This document shows, in pieces, positions 34,047 to 45,671 of a DNA stretch of 64,000 bases (within the stretch, counting starts at the first letter, position 1; each line of letters begins with the position of its first letter). Under the pieces are notes generated by a model. That model made no database searches. It had not been told where the DNA came from and saw only the letters and a list, made by a program, of their open reading frames with translations. The stretch comes from Notolepis coatsorum (lineage: Eukaryota; Chordata; Actinopteri; Aulopiformes; Paralepididae): contig OZ020591.1 in the NCBI GenBank assembly GCA_963971535.1, positions 19,129,577-19,193,576 on the forward strand. Reading direction: 5' to 3'. Position numbers and translations under genes: made by a program.

Positions 34047-34932
34047 ACTCCAGGATGCGTCTATGCTTTTACCAACGCGTTTGTGTTTCCGGGTTCCAGT
34101 TTTGCGCTCTGATTGGCCACGCACGTTTATGGTCATGTGACATGTTTGCCCAATCGCGTGACGAGCTGTGTCTTTGCCCATTTCCACGTCGAACAGCCTG
34201 CAAACTACCTGGTGTTCTTTTTTTTTTTTTTTTTTGGTCTTTTTCCCCCTCCATTTCCCTCCGATTTTCTCCCATCCCAATGTTAGTCGTATGCCAATTC
34301 CCAGTCCCTTCCTGGTCGCTGCGCTTTACCCCCCACAGTCAGATCATTTGGGAGAGTGGAGGCTACCACGTGCTTCCTCCGACACACGTCCAGCCAATCA
34401 CCGCTTCTTTTCACCTGGCAGCGCGGATTCTCATTGAGAGGGCGTAGCGTGTGGGAGGACCACACTATCCCCCTCACGTCCAATCCGCGCTTAGCAGGCG
34501 CCCCGACCGAACTGTAGGAGTCGCTGTTTACAACGACCCGGACCCACCCCGCCAGCTTCTCCCACCCTCTGATACAGCCAATTGTATCAATGCAGACGGC
34601 CAGCCAAGCTGGTGACAACCCCGGAGCTGTGAGCTGGATTCGAACAGGCGAACCAAGCTCACAGCTCCGGGGCTCCGGGGCTGGTGACGAACGCAATCTC
34701 CGCTCGACCACCTAACCGCCGCACTACCTGGTGTTCTATCGCCATGCTCTTAAGACAAACTCTAACCTTAACCAACTTCGAAAGAGTGCCTAAGCTTAAC
34801 CGTGGAAATAATTTGCCGTCACACGATTGGGCGCACATGTCACATGACCAGAAACGTGCATGGCCAATCAGAGCGCAAAACGGGAACCCGGAAACACGAA
34901 CGCGTTGGTAAAAGCAATCAGGCCTCCAGGAC
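34047..34932. mobile_element. Long-TIR foldback element carrying a SINE
   Basis: Arms at about 34050-34165 and 34818-34932 are inverted copies (CTTTTACCAACGCGTTTGTG and GCTCTGATTGGCCA against their complements). Taking out the SINE (34219-34722) leaves roughly 370 bp, typical of a non-autonomous TIR element. No transposase. Family not identified. Confidence 0.75.
34219..34722 (-). mobile_element. Long tRNA-derived SINE, copy 2
   Basis: A perfect 15-bp duplication ACTACCTGGTGTTCT (34204-34218 and 34723-34737) brackets it. On the - strand the head (GCGGCGGTTAGGTGGTCGAG, later CTGTTCGAATCCAGC as B box) leads to the shared body and an A-run, seen as T18 at 34217-34235 on +. The body matches copies 1 and 3 (GGGATGGGAGAAAAT-type end). 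Confidence 0.88.
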
Positions 34933-35118
34933 GGCGAGAGACACCTGGCCTCGTGTAGGCTGAGATATTTAGCTGTCTTGCATTTTCTTGTATTGATTGT
35001 GAAAACTATTAAAGATTGTATATCTGTATCCTATTTTCCACTGAATTATAATGCAGTGTCGGTAAACGCACCTGTTGGCGACTGTTGTTTTTACTTAACC
35101 CTTTCACTACCATACTGC

Positions 35119-35446
35119 AGACGGTAGTGTGGTAGTGAAAGGGTTAACCTTCTGTAGTGTGGTAGTGAAAGGGTTAGCCTTTTGTAGTGTGGTAGTGAAA
35201 GGGTTAACCTTCTGTAGTGTGGTAGTGAAAAGGTTAACCTTTTGTAGTGTGGTAGTGAAAGGGTTAACCGTCTGTAGTATTGTAGTGAAAGGGTTAACCC
35301 TTTGTAGTGTGGTAGTGAAAGGGTTAACCGTCTGTAGTGTGGTAGTGAATGGGTTAACCATTTGTAGTGTGGTAGTGAAAGGGTTAACCGTCTGTAGTGT
35401 GGTTGTGAAAGAGTTAACCCTTCGTCGTGTGGTAGTAAAAGGGTTA
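35119..35446. repeat. Minisatellite B (30-bp unit), array 1
   Basis: About 11 units of GGTAGTGAAAGGGTTAACCT + TCTGTAGTGT. Because 30 is a multiple of 3 the array is open in some frames (VVVKGLTFCS repeats and PFTTTLQKVN on the reverse). Not genes. The same unit forms array 2 at 51474-52628. Confidence 0.96.
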
Positions 35447-36535
35447 ATGGCCATCAGTGGCCAATTTACTGCAGCCATCTTGCATCCCCTCTTGGGGACT
35501 TGAAAAAATGGTGGAAGTAAATGCAACCCCACTGCTACCTCCTGAAATGGAGCTTAGCAAGAGTTAAATCAGGAGGTCTACCTTGCGTCACACCTCACTG
35601 TCCAATCAATTTAGAGACTTGAATTAATTGGTCTGTAATGACTTTACCTCTCCACCCCTATGGATATCCATGTGGATGGAGACTGTATAAAATGTATATT
35701 ATAAGGTATGGGTTTTCATGATAGTTGATGCTTTCCCCCAATGGTCACAGAGACATTGTTCTGGTACAGTGACTTATAGAGGTAAAATAATAACTTTGGA
35801 GGAATGTTATTCACATTTTTGTCCCATGTTTACAGTTATATACAGTATATGGTCCATTAACACTATGTGGCGAAAAGGGCAACAGCTCACAAGGACAAGA
35901 GTATCACAATTAAGAGTTGTATTGTGGTAACTGCCTGGCACACTTTTTGAATTTGTAGGCTAAATGTATCATTCATGAAGACTTAAAGGTTTATTCATTC
36001 ATGTAAAATAAAGAGGGTAAGAGAGTTTCAGCCATTCTTATCGCTACAAAGTGCTTATTATGTTGTAAAATGGCGTTGAAGACTGTAAAATACGTCTTTT
36101 TGTCTTAAATATATTCGGTAGATGGATTATATCTCTGCTGTCCTGCGAAACATTGTATTTACAACTTGGCCAATAGCTGCTGTCACTGGTCCTCAGTGTG
36201 CAGGACGTGTTTCAAGACGTGTTTCAAGACTCTGGGATCATGCAAGACAACTATAACTATGAATTATAAAAGAAAATGTACAAAATACATCAGTGTCAAT
36301 GGAAAAATCCAAAAGTTTTTTCCCAGTTCCTGAAAGGGTGACTTTCTGGAGAATACGATGTCTCTGCAGGGTACCGCTAATAGGCAGTTGCTCCCTTTAC
36401 CTATTTAGAATATTTTTTTATCGTACTTGTATGCAACATAACTTTAAGTTCAGTTATGTTTTCAGCCGGGATTTCATTGTAAATTCATTGTTCATTGACC
36501 TAATAAAACTGTTGTAAAACCAAACTTGAATTTAT
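35447..36535. other. Intergenic, no gene seen
   Basis: AT-rich. Small frames (70-75 codons) at 35718-35930 and 36293-36517 have no recognisable features. AATAAA-like strings occur by chance. Confidence 0.5.
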
Positions 36536-36536
36536 T

Positions 36537-36567
<31 letters not shown>

Positions 36568-36735
36568 GGCTGCATTTATATAGCGCTTTTATCCAAAGTG
36601 CTTTACAATTTGTTGCTCACATTTGACCCATTCACTCGCACACCGGCGGCAGTGGCGACCTGCTTATCAGGATGCTGCGGGAACCGAACCGGGAACCTGC
36701 GGATTACCAGATGACTGCTCTACCTACCGAGCCAC
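36537..36735 (-). mobile_element. tRNA-derived SINE with L2-type tail and (GT)n
   Basis: On the - strand: GTGGCTCGGTAGGTAGAGCA (A box), TTCCCGGTTCGGTTCC (B box), then a short body and AGCACTTTGGATAAAAGCGC, TATATAAATGCAGCC, the stem-loop-like 3' end shared with fish L2 LINEs. The tail leads into (AC)n on the - strand, (GT)n at 36537-36563 on +. Confidence 0.8.
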
Positions 36736-36749
36736 TGTACTATACTGTA

Positions 36750-37082
36750 TGATATGACATGATATGATACATTTATTTATATTGCGCCTCTCTCAACCAA
36801 TAGTTACATCGGCCCGGGAAAAAAAATAAAAACATAAAGACAGGAAACAATAAGAAAACAGAAAAAGAATACATGCAGGCCAACCAAGCAGACAGAGAAC
36901 AGACAGACATAATACACCTGTCATACTACAACATAAAACGAGCTCAAGGATTTTCATGGCGAAAGGGTGGGTTTCGAGCATGGCCTTAAAAGTTTGCAGT
37001 GTTTGCAGATTTGATGTTGAGTGGGAGCTTGTTCCAGAGTTTCAGCGCTGCGACTGCAAATGCTCGGTTTCCCTTCGTCACC
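36750..37082 (-). mobile_element. LINE 3' end (family of 50180-50635), left portion
   Basis: Reverse complement matches 50270-50600: the LINE C-terminus (RSAALKLWNKLPLN-type, around 37020-37050), CATAAAACGAGCTC and GGCCGATGTAACTATTGG-type 3' UTR, then a short (ATCAT) tail at 36745-36775. It is cut at 37082 by a TIR transposon and continues at 38441. Confidence 0.85.
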
Positions 37083-37679
37083 AGGCCCCGTTCCCCGTAC
37101 CTGGATAACTGAGTTAGCCGGATAACTTTAACTGGATAACTGAGTTAGCCGGACTTTCCGGTTCCCCGTACCTGGATTTTCCAAATCACCATGACAACAG
37201 ATCCAAAAGTTTGAGCCTGGTCGAAAGCAGAGTTTAAGTTCAAGTTAGCCTGAACCATCGCCACGCCCCCGCAAAGAAGTGACAGCCCGTTTCCTGAAAT
37301 TATTCCCACAGTCTACGATCTGCATTATACCATTCTGAATTACGTTTTTGTGCTCCATTCTTCCAGAGGGGGCTTTTGAAATGTAAAATAGACCCAAAAT
37401 GCTGATACTAAATTCACTTTGTCCTAAATAATGCACGTTATATATACCGTGGCGCTCGCTCGTGCGATGTACACATTATGTGGTTATTTTAATTGTAACT
37501 GGGATTAAGATGTCTGATGAGATGCGCTGTTTGACGGATTTGAGAAATTGAATGAGCCGTTGACGTCACATTAATGAATGAGGATAAAGAGATAAAACTT
37601 CATTCAAAACAAAGAATATTCTAAACACGGGTCTCTCGTTCATTAATGTATAAACAATGAATTTATCCCATCTGGCACA

Positions 37680-37750
37680 GTGGCTCAGCGGTAGTGCTCA
37701 ATCCTGGCAACCCGGCGACCGGGGTTCGAAACCCCGTCTTTCCAATATAC
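37680..37750 (+). pseudogene. tRNA-like sequence (SINE head or tRNA pseudogene)
   Basis: TGGCTCAGCGGTAGTGCTC resembles an A box / D-arm and CCGGGGTTCGAAACCCCG a good T-arm with 5-bp stem. The acceptor ends do not pair, so not a functional tRNA. It lies inside the TIR transposon. Confidence 0.55.
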
Positions 37751-37898
37751 ATTTTTGGAATATAATATTAATGATTATACGCAAAGGTAGCATAGTTTTA
37801 AGTTAAAATATTATAAATCTACATGCATTGAGGATGTCATTCTTTATATAGCTCTCAACGTGCACCAAATTGAATTATTCCTATATTGCAAAAAGAAG

Positions 37899-37972
37899 GA
37901 GACGACTGGGTCTCGAACCCCGGTCGTCTGCGTGAAAGTCAAAAGAACAACCCGTTAGACCACAGAGAAGAT
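37899..37972 (-). pseudogene. tRNA-Glu-like pseudogene
   Basis: On the - strand: TCTGTGGTCTAACGGGTTGT (A-box region), CTTTCAC as a possible UUC anticodon loop, then GACCGGGGTTCGAGACC as T-arm. Anticodon stem and acceptor pairing are poor. It could be the head of a tRNA-derived SINE. Confidence 0.45.
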
Positions 37973-38440
37973 AAGTAAAAGATCGACCATACATCAATCA
38001 ATGGGTAAGGGAGCCGTATCGTTATTCTGTATAACAGTTTTACTAATTATTTTCGCTAGCAAGATCTCATTTGATTATTCAATCCAGCAGGCAAGTTTAA
38101 AGAAATATAATCTGATTGATTGAGGTAATGAGGGACTTGAAATTCGCATTTAACTTGTCGGCGAGGCGATTGAGCCGTACTGCAATATGTTAATAAAGTT
38201 CTAAATCAATTAATCAATCAATGCCGCTAGAGAATCAGATTCTCTGCTATCGATACGTGCTGGCTTTTCAACTGAAGCGGCCGCGCGCATTTAGCCTGGG
38301 TCGCAAGTCTGGCTTGAGTTAACGAGACTGAATCCACCTTCGAGGAACAGGAAAATCCCGGCTTCAAACATCGGGTTAACTGAAGCTGGATAATGACGTC
38401 TTGATCGACTTAGTTGAACCAGGTACGGGGAATGGGGCCC

Positions 38441-38490
38441 AGTCTTGAATGTGGGATCTTAAGGCAGATTTTATTGTTGGATCTGATGTA
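38441..38490 (-). mobile_element. LINE 3' end, right portion after the TIR insertion
   Basis: GTCTTGAATGTGGGATCTTA and AGGCAGATTTT continue the LINE interrupted at 37082; the inverse is present uninterrupted at 50225-50275. Confidence 0.75.
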
Positions 38491-38580
38491 ACTGTACATA
38501 GTTAACCCATTGAATCTCCTTTTACATTACTAACAGCCAACAGCCTCTGCGTTGTGCTTGATGATGGCGGTGACATGATG

Positions 38581-38775
38581 GTCAAGTCAAGTCAAGTCAA
38601 GAGTTTTAATTGTCACGGCATACAGGTATACAATGAAATGCGGGTGGTCTTGCCCGCAACGATGTGCAATAAATACGTTGGACTCCAACGACACAGATGT
38701 CGATTCAATGATGACTTTATTGCTTACTTCAGGATCTGGGGATACAAGCCTGGTCTCAGTACAACTATTCATTAT
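38581..38775 (-). mobile_element. LINE tail (minus), (GACTT)n
   Basis: (GTCAA)n at 38581-38601 on + is the 3' tail of a minus-strand retroposon; 38600-38640 reads GTATACCTGTATGCCGTGAC on the - strand. Body too short to classify. Confidence 0.55.
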
Positions 38776-39213
38776 AACAGATAATAATAATCAAAGGAAA
38801 CGTACAATACTAATGAATGATTTCTGTAACCAAACGAAATAACCATTACATAACTGACTAATGTTAATTATATATATATGACGATCTAACATTGACAATT
38901 ATTATTACTATACTATCACAAGACACTTCTGTTACAGATGGATCAGCACACATAGATAATCACTCTGGCTATACATTCATATTGACAGGTTTTAATTTAA
39001 AGTCACACACTCGCATAGTAGTAACCATTTGTAACCATTTGAAGCTCAAATTAAATGTATGTAACATGCTAGAGGCTTATGTTACACATGTTAGATGCTA
39101 GATAATAACTTCTTCTGAACAAGAAGAGTTCACAGCAGCCAACACTGTTAACTGTTGCTATCAACATGTGGTTTGTTGCTTTTCAACACATCTGTCTGTG
39201 TTTTGTTAAGGAT
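38776..39213. other. Unassigned AT-rich DNA before DIRS copy 4
   Basis: No gene or repeat recognised. Small frames of ~70 codons have no features. Confidence 0.5.
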
Positions 39214-39216
39214 AAC

Positions 39217-40701
39217 GTTAGGTTATGTATATAACCAAGTTCTGTTAATACTAGTGACGCTCAGCGTCATATTGCATATATCTCGCTTCAGCGTATATAC
39301 ACTGAATACATTTCAAAATGTACCTCTACATGCCAGCATTCATCTGACCACACCCCCATCCGCTTACCTACATAAGCGGGGATGGGACCACACACTCATC
39401 TCCTTCGCAACAAATTTAACCACAATGAAAAATCAAGGCCCGCAGCGGCGTCTAGACGCTGAGCGTCACTAGTATTAACAGAACTTGGTTATATACATAA
39501 CCTAACGTTCTGTGTCATACTAGCTCCCGCTCAGCGTCATATTGCATAACAGGAGCTGAGCGGGAGCTAGAAGCTCGACAAATGAACCCCGCTGAGGCCC
39601 CCCACAACCATCAGATCAGGGAGGACCGAGCCCCCCCGACCCCCCCTAATGGAGGGCACCCCCCCTATTGGAGGTTCCCAGGAGGGCGACGGACCCGACC
39701 GTGCGAAGAGGCACTCAAGCAACTCAACGCACAGGGTGAGCAGACCGTGGCCTGACCCCACGACTGAGGAAACCCTCCTCACTGTTTAAGAGAGAAGAGA
39801 AACGAGATGTTAACATAGTTTTACAACGGTGATTTTACCAACATCCGATGGAGCCAGCACAAGTCCCATCTGGGCTGTAGCTGACTTGAACATGGATCTT
39901 CCGATAACGAACATCCATGCCCATATTTCCTCGTGAGGGTATACTCTCATTTGTATATGAAAGACGGGGCCTACACGGAAACATCCACTCGTCCAGAAAA
40001 CACAGGGATCACCAGTGTTACTGGTCGTGGCCCACTAGTTAACTATAATGGGCTTCAGACCAAGGTCCTCCGCCATTGCCTAAGAGGCTGAACAAAGGAC
40101 CCTAATCTGGGGCCGGTTTTCGTAAACATTGTCAGCTAGCCCCCATAGCACTAACAGACAAGCGGCGCTCGCAAGCAACATTACTCACCAACCTGGAACC
40201 CACCGCTTCTCACAACAGTCGGTGCGTCACTACAGTCCAGCTGCACCGTCGGAGGGTTTCACCCCGTCCAGCCGCAGCAAGGAGGACTGTAGTTGGGAGG
40301 CATGTAGCGGCGTGAACTCCCAATACGAAAACCGGTGGAGGTTTTTAGAATGATCACCATCTTCCAGACACTCCAGTGACGAAGACAATATCGCCGTATT
40401 TTCTCGAAAATAGTGAGAGAGAAAATAAAGATATGATGTCAACGTATCTCCTTGTTCTTCCTTTCCTCAGAGTAAATATTTTTCTCCACGTCAAGTGGGC
40501 ATGTGAGCAGCACGTTGTTTGTGATGAAATTTGAGAAGGAGATGAGTGTGTGGTCCCATCCCCGCTTATGTAGGTAAGCGGATGGGGGTGTGGCCAGATG
40601 AATGCTGGCATGTAGAGGTACATTTTGAAATGTATTCAGTGTATATACGCTGAAGCGAGATATATGCAATATGACGCTGAGCGGGAGCTAGTATGACACA
40701 G
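39217..40701 (-). mobile_element. DIRS-like element copy 4, short deletion derivative
   Basis: On the - strand the element starts after GTT (seen as AAC 40702-40704 on +) with CTGTGTCATACTAGCTCCCG. The left ITR and leader (40250-40700) match the leader of copy 2 (2260-2600), the 40030-40250 stretch matches 2640-2900, a short 3' segment (39560-39770) matches 385-590 of copy 1, then the ICR (about 39478-39550, with AACGTT) and the right ITR to 39217, followed by AAC 39214-39216. All of gag and the 5S-like module are deleted. Flanks are not minisatellite A here. Confidence 0.8.
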
Positions 40702-40704
40702 AAC

Positions 40705-41300
40705 ATGCCCTGTGTTACTCTAACACATCCTTAGTGAGGCATCGACCGGCATGACAGCTTCGTCTCTATGGTTGAACATAATAGCCTTGAGATAAAGGGA
40801 GAAGTTACATACCAAGCAGCCCACATGAAAAAGGAAATGTCTGATTGTCTCTGATGCACCCTGCATTGAAAGTGGTAGTCTGAAATAAAATAATGTACAA
40901 ACAATAATACTACATATTAGGTACATACGACCATACATGTACATGTGGACAAGTAAGCATATAGGGTTAGAGTTCTGCAGGGCTTTTGTGTTCACATGTG
41001 TTTGTAGTTATTTCTTAACCATGTTTTGAGATTGTGTTTGAATGATCTGTGTGTTTCAATATGGCGGATGAAGAGCTCATAACCAAAACAACCAGACTGA
41101 CACCTTGATGACGAGGTGGTCTTGGTCTCACACGGCGTGTGCATGGTAACTGTGAACATGATCTGACCTCAATCTGACCCAAGTATAGGAAGTGAGCAAA
41201 GAAAATGCATTGTGGGTTGAAGAAGCTGAGTGGACACTTTTATTGCGCACGTGGAATCAACATGAAGTCAGATAGTAGCAGGCGTGAAACATTTCTTGTG
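40705..41300. other. Unassigned sequence before the assembly gap
   Basis: Nothing recognised. The 91-codon reverse frame at 40720-40995 has no family features. Confidence 0.5.
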
Positions 41301-41500
41301 NNNNNNNNNNNNNNNNNNNNNNNNNNNNNNNNNNNNNNNNNNNNNNNNNNNNNNNNNNNNNNNNNNNNNNNNNNNNNNNNNNNNNNNNNNNNNNNNNNNN
41401 NNNNNNNNNNNNNNNNNNNNNNNNNNNNNNNNNNNNNNNNNNNNNNNNNNNNNNNNNNNNNNNNNNNNNNNNNNNNNNNNNNNNNNNNNNNNNNNNNNNN
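41301..41500. other. Assembly gap (200 N)
   Basis: Exactly 200 N, probably a placeholder length. The frames spanning it are meaningless. Confidence 0.99.
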
Positions 41501-41579
41501 GAATATCCTAGACCATTGTTACTCTAAATTTAAGAACGGGTACAAATCTCAGGCTGCTAGTGCTTTCGGCAAATCAGAC

Positions 41580-42668
41580 CATGACGATGAGCGATGAGGT
41601 GGTGATGTCTTCCAAGAGGGCTACAGACAGTAGTCATGAGGTGGTGATGTCTTCCAAGAGGGCTACAGTAGTCATGGGTGGTGATGTCTTCCAAGAGGGC
41701 TACAGTAGTCATGAGGTGGTGATGTCTTCCAAGAGGGCTACAGTAGTCATGAGGTGGTGATGTCTTCCAAGAGGGCTACAGACAGTAGTCATGACGTGGT
41801 GATGTCTTCCAAGAGGGCTACAGACAGTAGTCATGACGTGGTGATGTCTTCCAAGAGGGCTACAGACAGTAGTCGTGAGGTGGTGATGTCTTCCAAGAGG
41901 GCTACAGTAGTCATGAGGTGGTGATGTCTTCCAAGAGGGCTACAGACAGTAGTCGTGAGGTGGTGATGTCTTCCAAGAGGGCTACAGTAGTCATGGGGTG
42001 GTGATGTCTTCCAAGAGGGCTACAGTAGTCATGAGGTGGTGATGTCTTCCAAGAGGGCTACAGTAGTCATGGGGTGGTGATGTCTTCCAAGAGGGCTACA
42101 GTAGTCATGGGGTGGTGATGTCTTCCAAGAGGGCTACAGTAGTCATGGGGTGGTGATGTCTTCCAAGAGGGCTACAGTAGTCATGGGGTGGTGATGTCTT
42201 CCAAGAGGGCTACAGTAGTCATGAGGTGGTGATGTCTTCCAAGAGGGCTACAGAGAGTAGTCATGAGGTGGTGATGTCTTCCAAGAGGGCTACAGAGAGT
42301 AGTCATGAGGTGGTGATGTCTTCCAAGAGGGCTACAGACAGTAGTACTGACGTGGTGATGTCTTCCAAGAGGGCTACAGTAGTCATGGGGTGGTGATGTC
42401 TTCCAAGAGGGCTACAGTAGTCATGGGGTGGTGATGTCTTCCAAGAGGGCTACAGTAGTCATGGGGTGGTGATGTCTTCCAAGAGGGCTACAGTAGTCAT
42501 GGGGTGGTGATGTCTTCCAAGAGGGCTACAGACAGTAGTCATGAGGTGGTGATGTCTTCCAAGAGGGCTACAGTAGTCATGAGGTGGTGATGTCTTCCAA
42601 GAGGGCTACAGTAGTCATGAGGTGGTGATGTCTTCCAAGAGGGCTACAGTAGTCATGAGGTGGTGACC
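41580..42668. repeat. Minisatellite, 37-43 bp unit
   Basis: Unit GGTGGTGATGTCTTCCAAGA + GGGCTACAGTAGTCATGA, with a longer form that adds ACAGT (GACAGTAGTCAT) and variants GAGAG, CGTGA and GGGG. About 27 units. It lies next to the gap, so the true array may be longer. Confidence 0.96.
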
Positions 42669-43014
42669 AGACCTGACCAGACCTGAAAAATCTAAGCAAA
42701 TGAATAAAGGGAAGATGATTAAACAGAAGGTTTTGTAGATGCAGTACTGCATTCTGCCATCCGGACACATGCCATTTGAAATATGATTATAGAGTATAAA
42801 ATATATCAGGCCTAAAATGGTTACGCGATTAAAATGCGATTAATTAGATTAATTAATTACAAATCCTGTAATTAATTAGATACATTTGTTTAATCGCCTG
42901 ACAGCACTAATCGAAAGTGCTCTTGACTTGACAGCTGAGTGCAGAGACATTGGTTGGAAAGCTCACATATAGCCTGTGGAAGTTAGAGTGAGAGACTGTC
43001 ATTAGTACAGCGGT
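42669..43014. other. Intergenic with a possible hAT-end fragment
   Basis: 42810-42910 is rich in ATTAATTAGATTAATTAA and ends TTAATCGCCTGACAGCACTA, which resembles one end of a hAT family. No partner end is seen. Confidence 0.35.
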
Positions 43015-43512
43015 TGTAGAGCGGTTGTGTGTTCTCTGTGTTCTCTGTGATCTGGGAGTGGTGGAAGATGAATATCATTTTGTTTTTTATTGCCCCTTGT
43101 ACACCGATTTGAGGAGGGCTTTATTTGAGAAAATTCAATTTGTGGATCCGGATTTGTTTTGGCAGTCTGAGAGCTGTACGTTGAGTAGTTGTTTCTTTTT
43201 GTGGAGGAGATCTTCAGTGTTGCAGGATTTTTGGAATGGAGAAGCATGGCACTACTAAACCCACTATATCCTATATAATTGTATACGAATTCCTCTTGTT
43301 TCTTTGTTTACATACATTGCTTACAGCTTGTTATATTATGTTTTATTGTGTTTTTTTTTTGTGGCCATCTTGGTCTATATAACTTATTGTCAATGTCAAG
43401 TATACTATTATATACTTATTGTTTCTTGTAAGCCCATAATGGGCTGGGCATACACCTGTATTGTATGTAAGACACGAAAAAAACATCAAATCAAATCAAA
43501 TCAAATCAAATC
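43015..43512 (+). mobile_element. Non-LTR retrotransposon 3' end with zinc-ribbon-like C-terminus
   Basis: The + frame reads VCSLCDL-type CVLCVLCDLGVVEDEYHF, then FYCPLYTDLRRALFEKI, the Cys-(2)-Cys...EDE-HF--Cys-P-Y--R pattern found at the C-terminus of several LINE ORF2 proteins. A 3' UTR follows, ending in (ATCAA)n at 43487-43512. Upstream coding is missing. Confidence 0.75.
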
Positions 43513-43621
43513 AGTACATGTCCTGAGGGACATGGGAGCGAGGGGGAGAAGAGGGAGCTGGCAGAGGAGGCTGCATACGGCTGTGGAGGAGAGACAAGAC
43601 CTGGGGACCAACAACTGAGCA

Positions 43622-44558
43622 ACATAAAATAAGATATTCCTTTATTGATCCCCTTGGGGAAATTCAGGCATCATTCATAGCAGCATGGGGGGGAGGGGGG
43701 GGGCTACACAGGTGGTAAAAAAGCAGTGTAAACAATATAACAAATCAATATAATTAACTCTGGACATGTGCATAATGGGCAACAAGGTGCGAGATGAGGG
43801 TATGTATGCCCTCTCAGTTATATTTGCCCTACAATAAATAGTTACAAATATATAATCTAATAATCCAATAATATAAATCTAATATAAATCTGAAAAATTG
43901 TAATAATGCTAAATGCTAAATATATGCAATATATAATCTAATAATACAATCATCTAAATCTAATCTAATATATAATCTAACAATGCTAAAATGCTAAATA
44001 TACGATCTGATGAAGTATACAGTATTCATATAAGGTGCGGTAAGCATAAGGTAGTATATTGTCCTTTTACAGTAGGTTCCTAGTAGTTGGATGTCTGGCA
44101 GCAGTCCCTGCCCACTGTTGTGGAGCCTGATGGCCGCTGGTATGAAGGACTGGCCGAGACGGTTAGTTGAGTGTCGGGGGGTATGAGTCTGTGACTGAAT
44201 GTGCTTCTCATCTTGACTAGCTCATCGTAGAGGGGGTGGGAGGGATTCTCCAAGATAGCAGCCAGCTTCCTTCTCATCCCCCTCTCTGCCATCACCTCAA
44301 GTCTGACCAGCTCGACTCCCACCACGGAGATAGCCTTCCTCACCAGCTTGTTCAGTTTGTTGGTATCCCTCGAGTTGATGTAGCATGCCACATTGCCACA
44401 GCATAGAAGAGGACGCATGCCACTACAGACTGGTAGAATGACTGCAGAAATCTATTGCAAACATTGAAGGACCTGAGTCTCCTCAGGAAGAACAGCCTGC
44501 TCTGTCCCTTCCTATAGAGGTGCTGTATCCAACCAACGTACTGCTTATCTCTTACAGA
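43622..44558 (-). mobile_element. LINE (minus), RT C-terminal part and 3' UTR, interrupted by another LINE
   Basis: The - strand reads HLYRKGQSRLFFLRRLRSFN, then a broken stretch, RDTNKLNKLVRKAISVVGVE and AAILENPSHPLYDELVKM, which is the post-RT region of L2-type ORF2. The 3' UTR contains TGGGGAAATTC-type sequence inverse of TTCCTTTATTGATCCCCTTG (43636-43655). The 5' side stops at 44558 where a + strand LINE begins; the RT core fragment reappears at 45672-45845 (-). Confidence 0.8.
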
Positions 44559-45640
44559 ATGACCTCCTAGACCCTAATCAGTCTGGCTTCCGGACTGGCC
44601 ACTCCACAGAAACGGCCCTCATTGCGGTCACAGAAGCACTTCACTTAGCAAAAGCGAAAGGCCTCTCCTCTGTCCTGATTCTCCTAGATCTATCTGCAGC
44701 CTTCGACACAGTCAACCATCAGATCCTCCTCGCGGCCCTCGCACGAATGGGAGTGGCTGGTTCTACGCTGACATGGCTGACATCATACCTCAATGACCGC
44801 TCCTACCAAGTGTCATGGAGAGGGACCCTGTCGACCACCCGCCCTGCGGACGGGTGTCCCCCAGGGCTCGGTCCTAGGACCCCTTCTCTTCTCCCTCTAC
44901 ACTAAATCACTGGGTAACATTATCACGTCTCATGGCTTCTTATCATGTTATGCTGATGATACTTAACTCTTCCTCTCCTTCCCTCCCTCAGATATCCACG
45001 TCTCTGAGCGGATCTCGCCTGTCTGTCGACATCTCCGCCTGGATGATGACCAACCACCTCAAACTGAACCTAAGCTAAACAGAATTGCTCCACCTGCCGG
45101 CCAAATCCTCCCCCCTGACCGACCTTTCCATCACAGCAAGAATGCAGCTGTGACGCGTCCCGACGCGCCCAAGAACCTTGGTGTTGTCTCGACGACCAGT
45201 TGAACTTCTCTGCTCCATCGCCCAGCAAACAACCAGAACCTGCAGATTCCTCCTGAGCAACGTCAGAAGGATCCGCCCCTTCCTGACAAAAGAAGCCACC
45301 CAACTCTCGTCCAATCAACAGTCATCTCCCGCCTCGACTACTGCAACGCACTGCTCGCTGGCCTCCCGGCCACTGCCACCAAGCCTCTTCAACTCATTCA
45401 GAACGCAGCGGCCCACCTGATCTCAAACCTACCGAAGTCGGCCATGCCAGTCACACACCTCACGGGACCTGCACTGGCTCCCCATTGCTGCACGAATCCG
45501 CTTCAAGGCCCTCGACCTGGCATACCGTGCGGCAAAGGGAACGCTCCGCCTACCCCTCCGGTCAATCTTCCGCCGTCGACTAAAGACGCACTTATTCAAC
45601 CATTATCAAAAAAATAAATCTAACCCTAACTAACCCTACT
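44559..45640 (+). pseudogene. LINE reverse transcriptase pseudogene (L2-like)
   Basis: NQSGFRTGHSTETALIAVTE, LILLDLSAAFDTVNHQILLA (motif A), [21 protein letters not shown] (motif B after a frameshift near 44845), then SCYADDT with a stop right after (TAA 44964) and HLKLNLS-like, KNLGV, LLSNVRRIRPFLT and FNS-RTQR remnants to RLKTHLFNHYQK. At least two frameshifts and several stops. It ends near 45620 and abuts a G-run. Inserted into the minus-strand LINE. Confidence 0.85.
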
Positions 45641-45671
45641 GTCACGCACTTTGGGGGGGGGGGGGGGGGGA
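45641..45671. repeat. G-run
   Basis: About 20 G after CACTTTG, at the LINE 3' end. Length may be approximate. Confidence 0.85.

Larger units (their letters stand above)
37083..38440. mobile_element. TIR DNA transposon (1.36 kb) inserted in a LINE fragment
   Basis: Inverted ends: GGCCCCGTTCCCCGTACCTGG on the left and, read inward from the right, GGGCCCCATTCCCCGTACCTGG. They break a LINE sequence that is uninterrupted in the copy at 50220-50280, which gives the empty site. Target duplication is at most 2-3 bp (AG). The GGGCCCC-type TIR is seen in Harbinger/IS4EU-like groups, but I cannot assign it. No transposase frame; it carries two tRNA-like segments and a retroposon-like tail (CAATCAATCAAT near 38205-38221). 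Confidence 0.8.

Noticed and set aside
37899..37972. Functional tRNA-Glu gene
   Set aside because: Poor acceptor and anticodon stem pairing, and inside a transposon.
41205..41597. 130-codon frame across the N gap
   Set aside because: Open only because N codons are read through.
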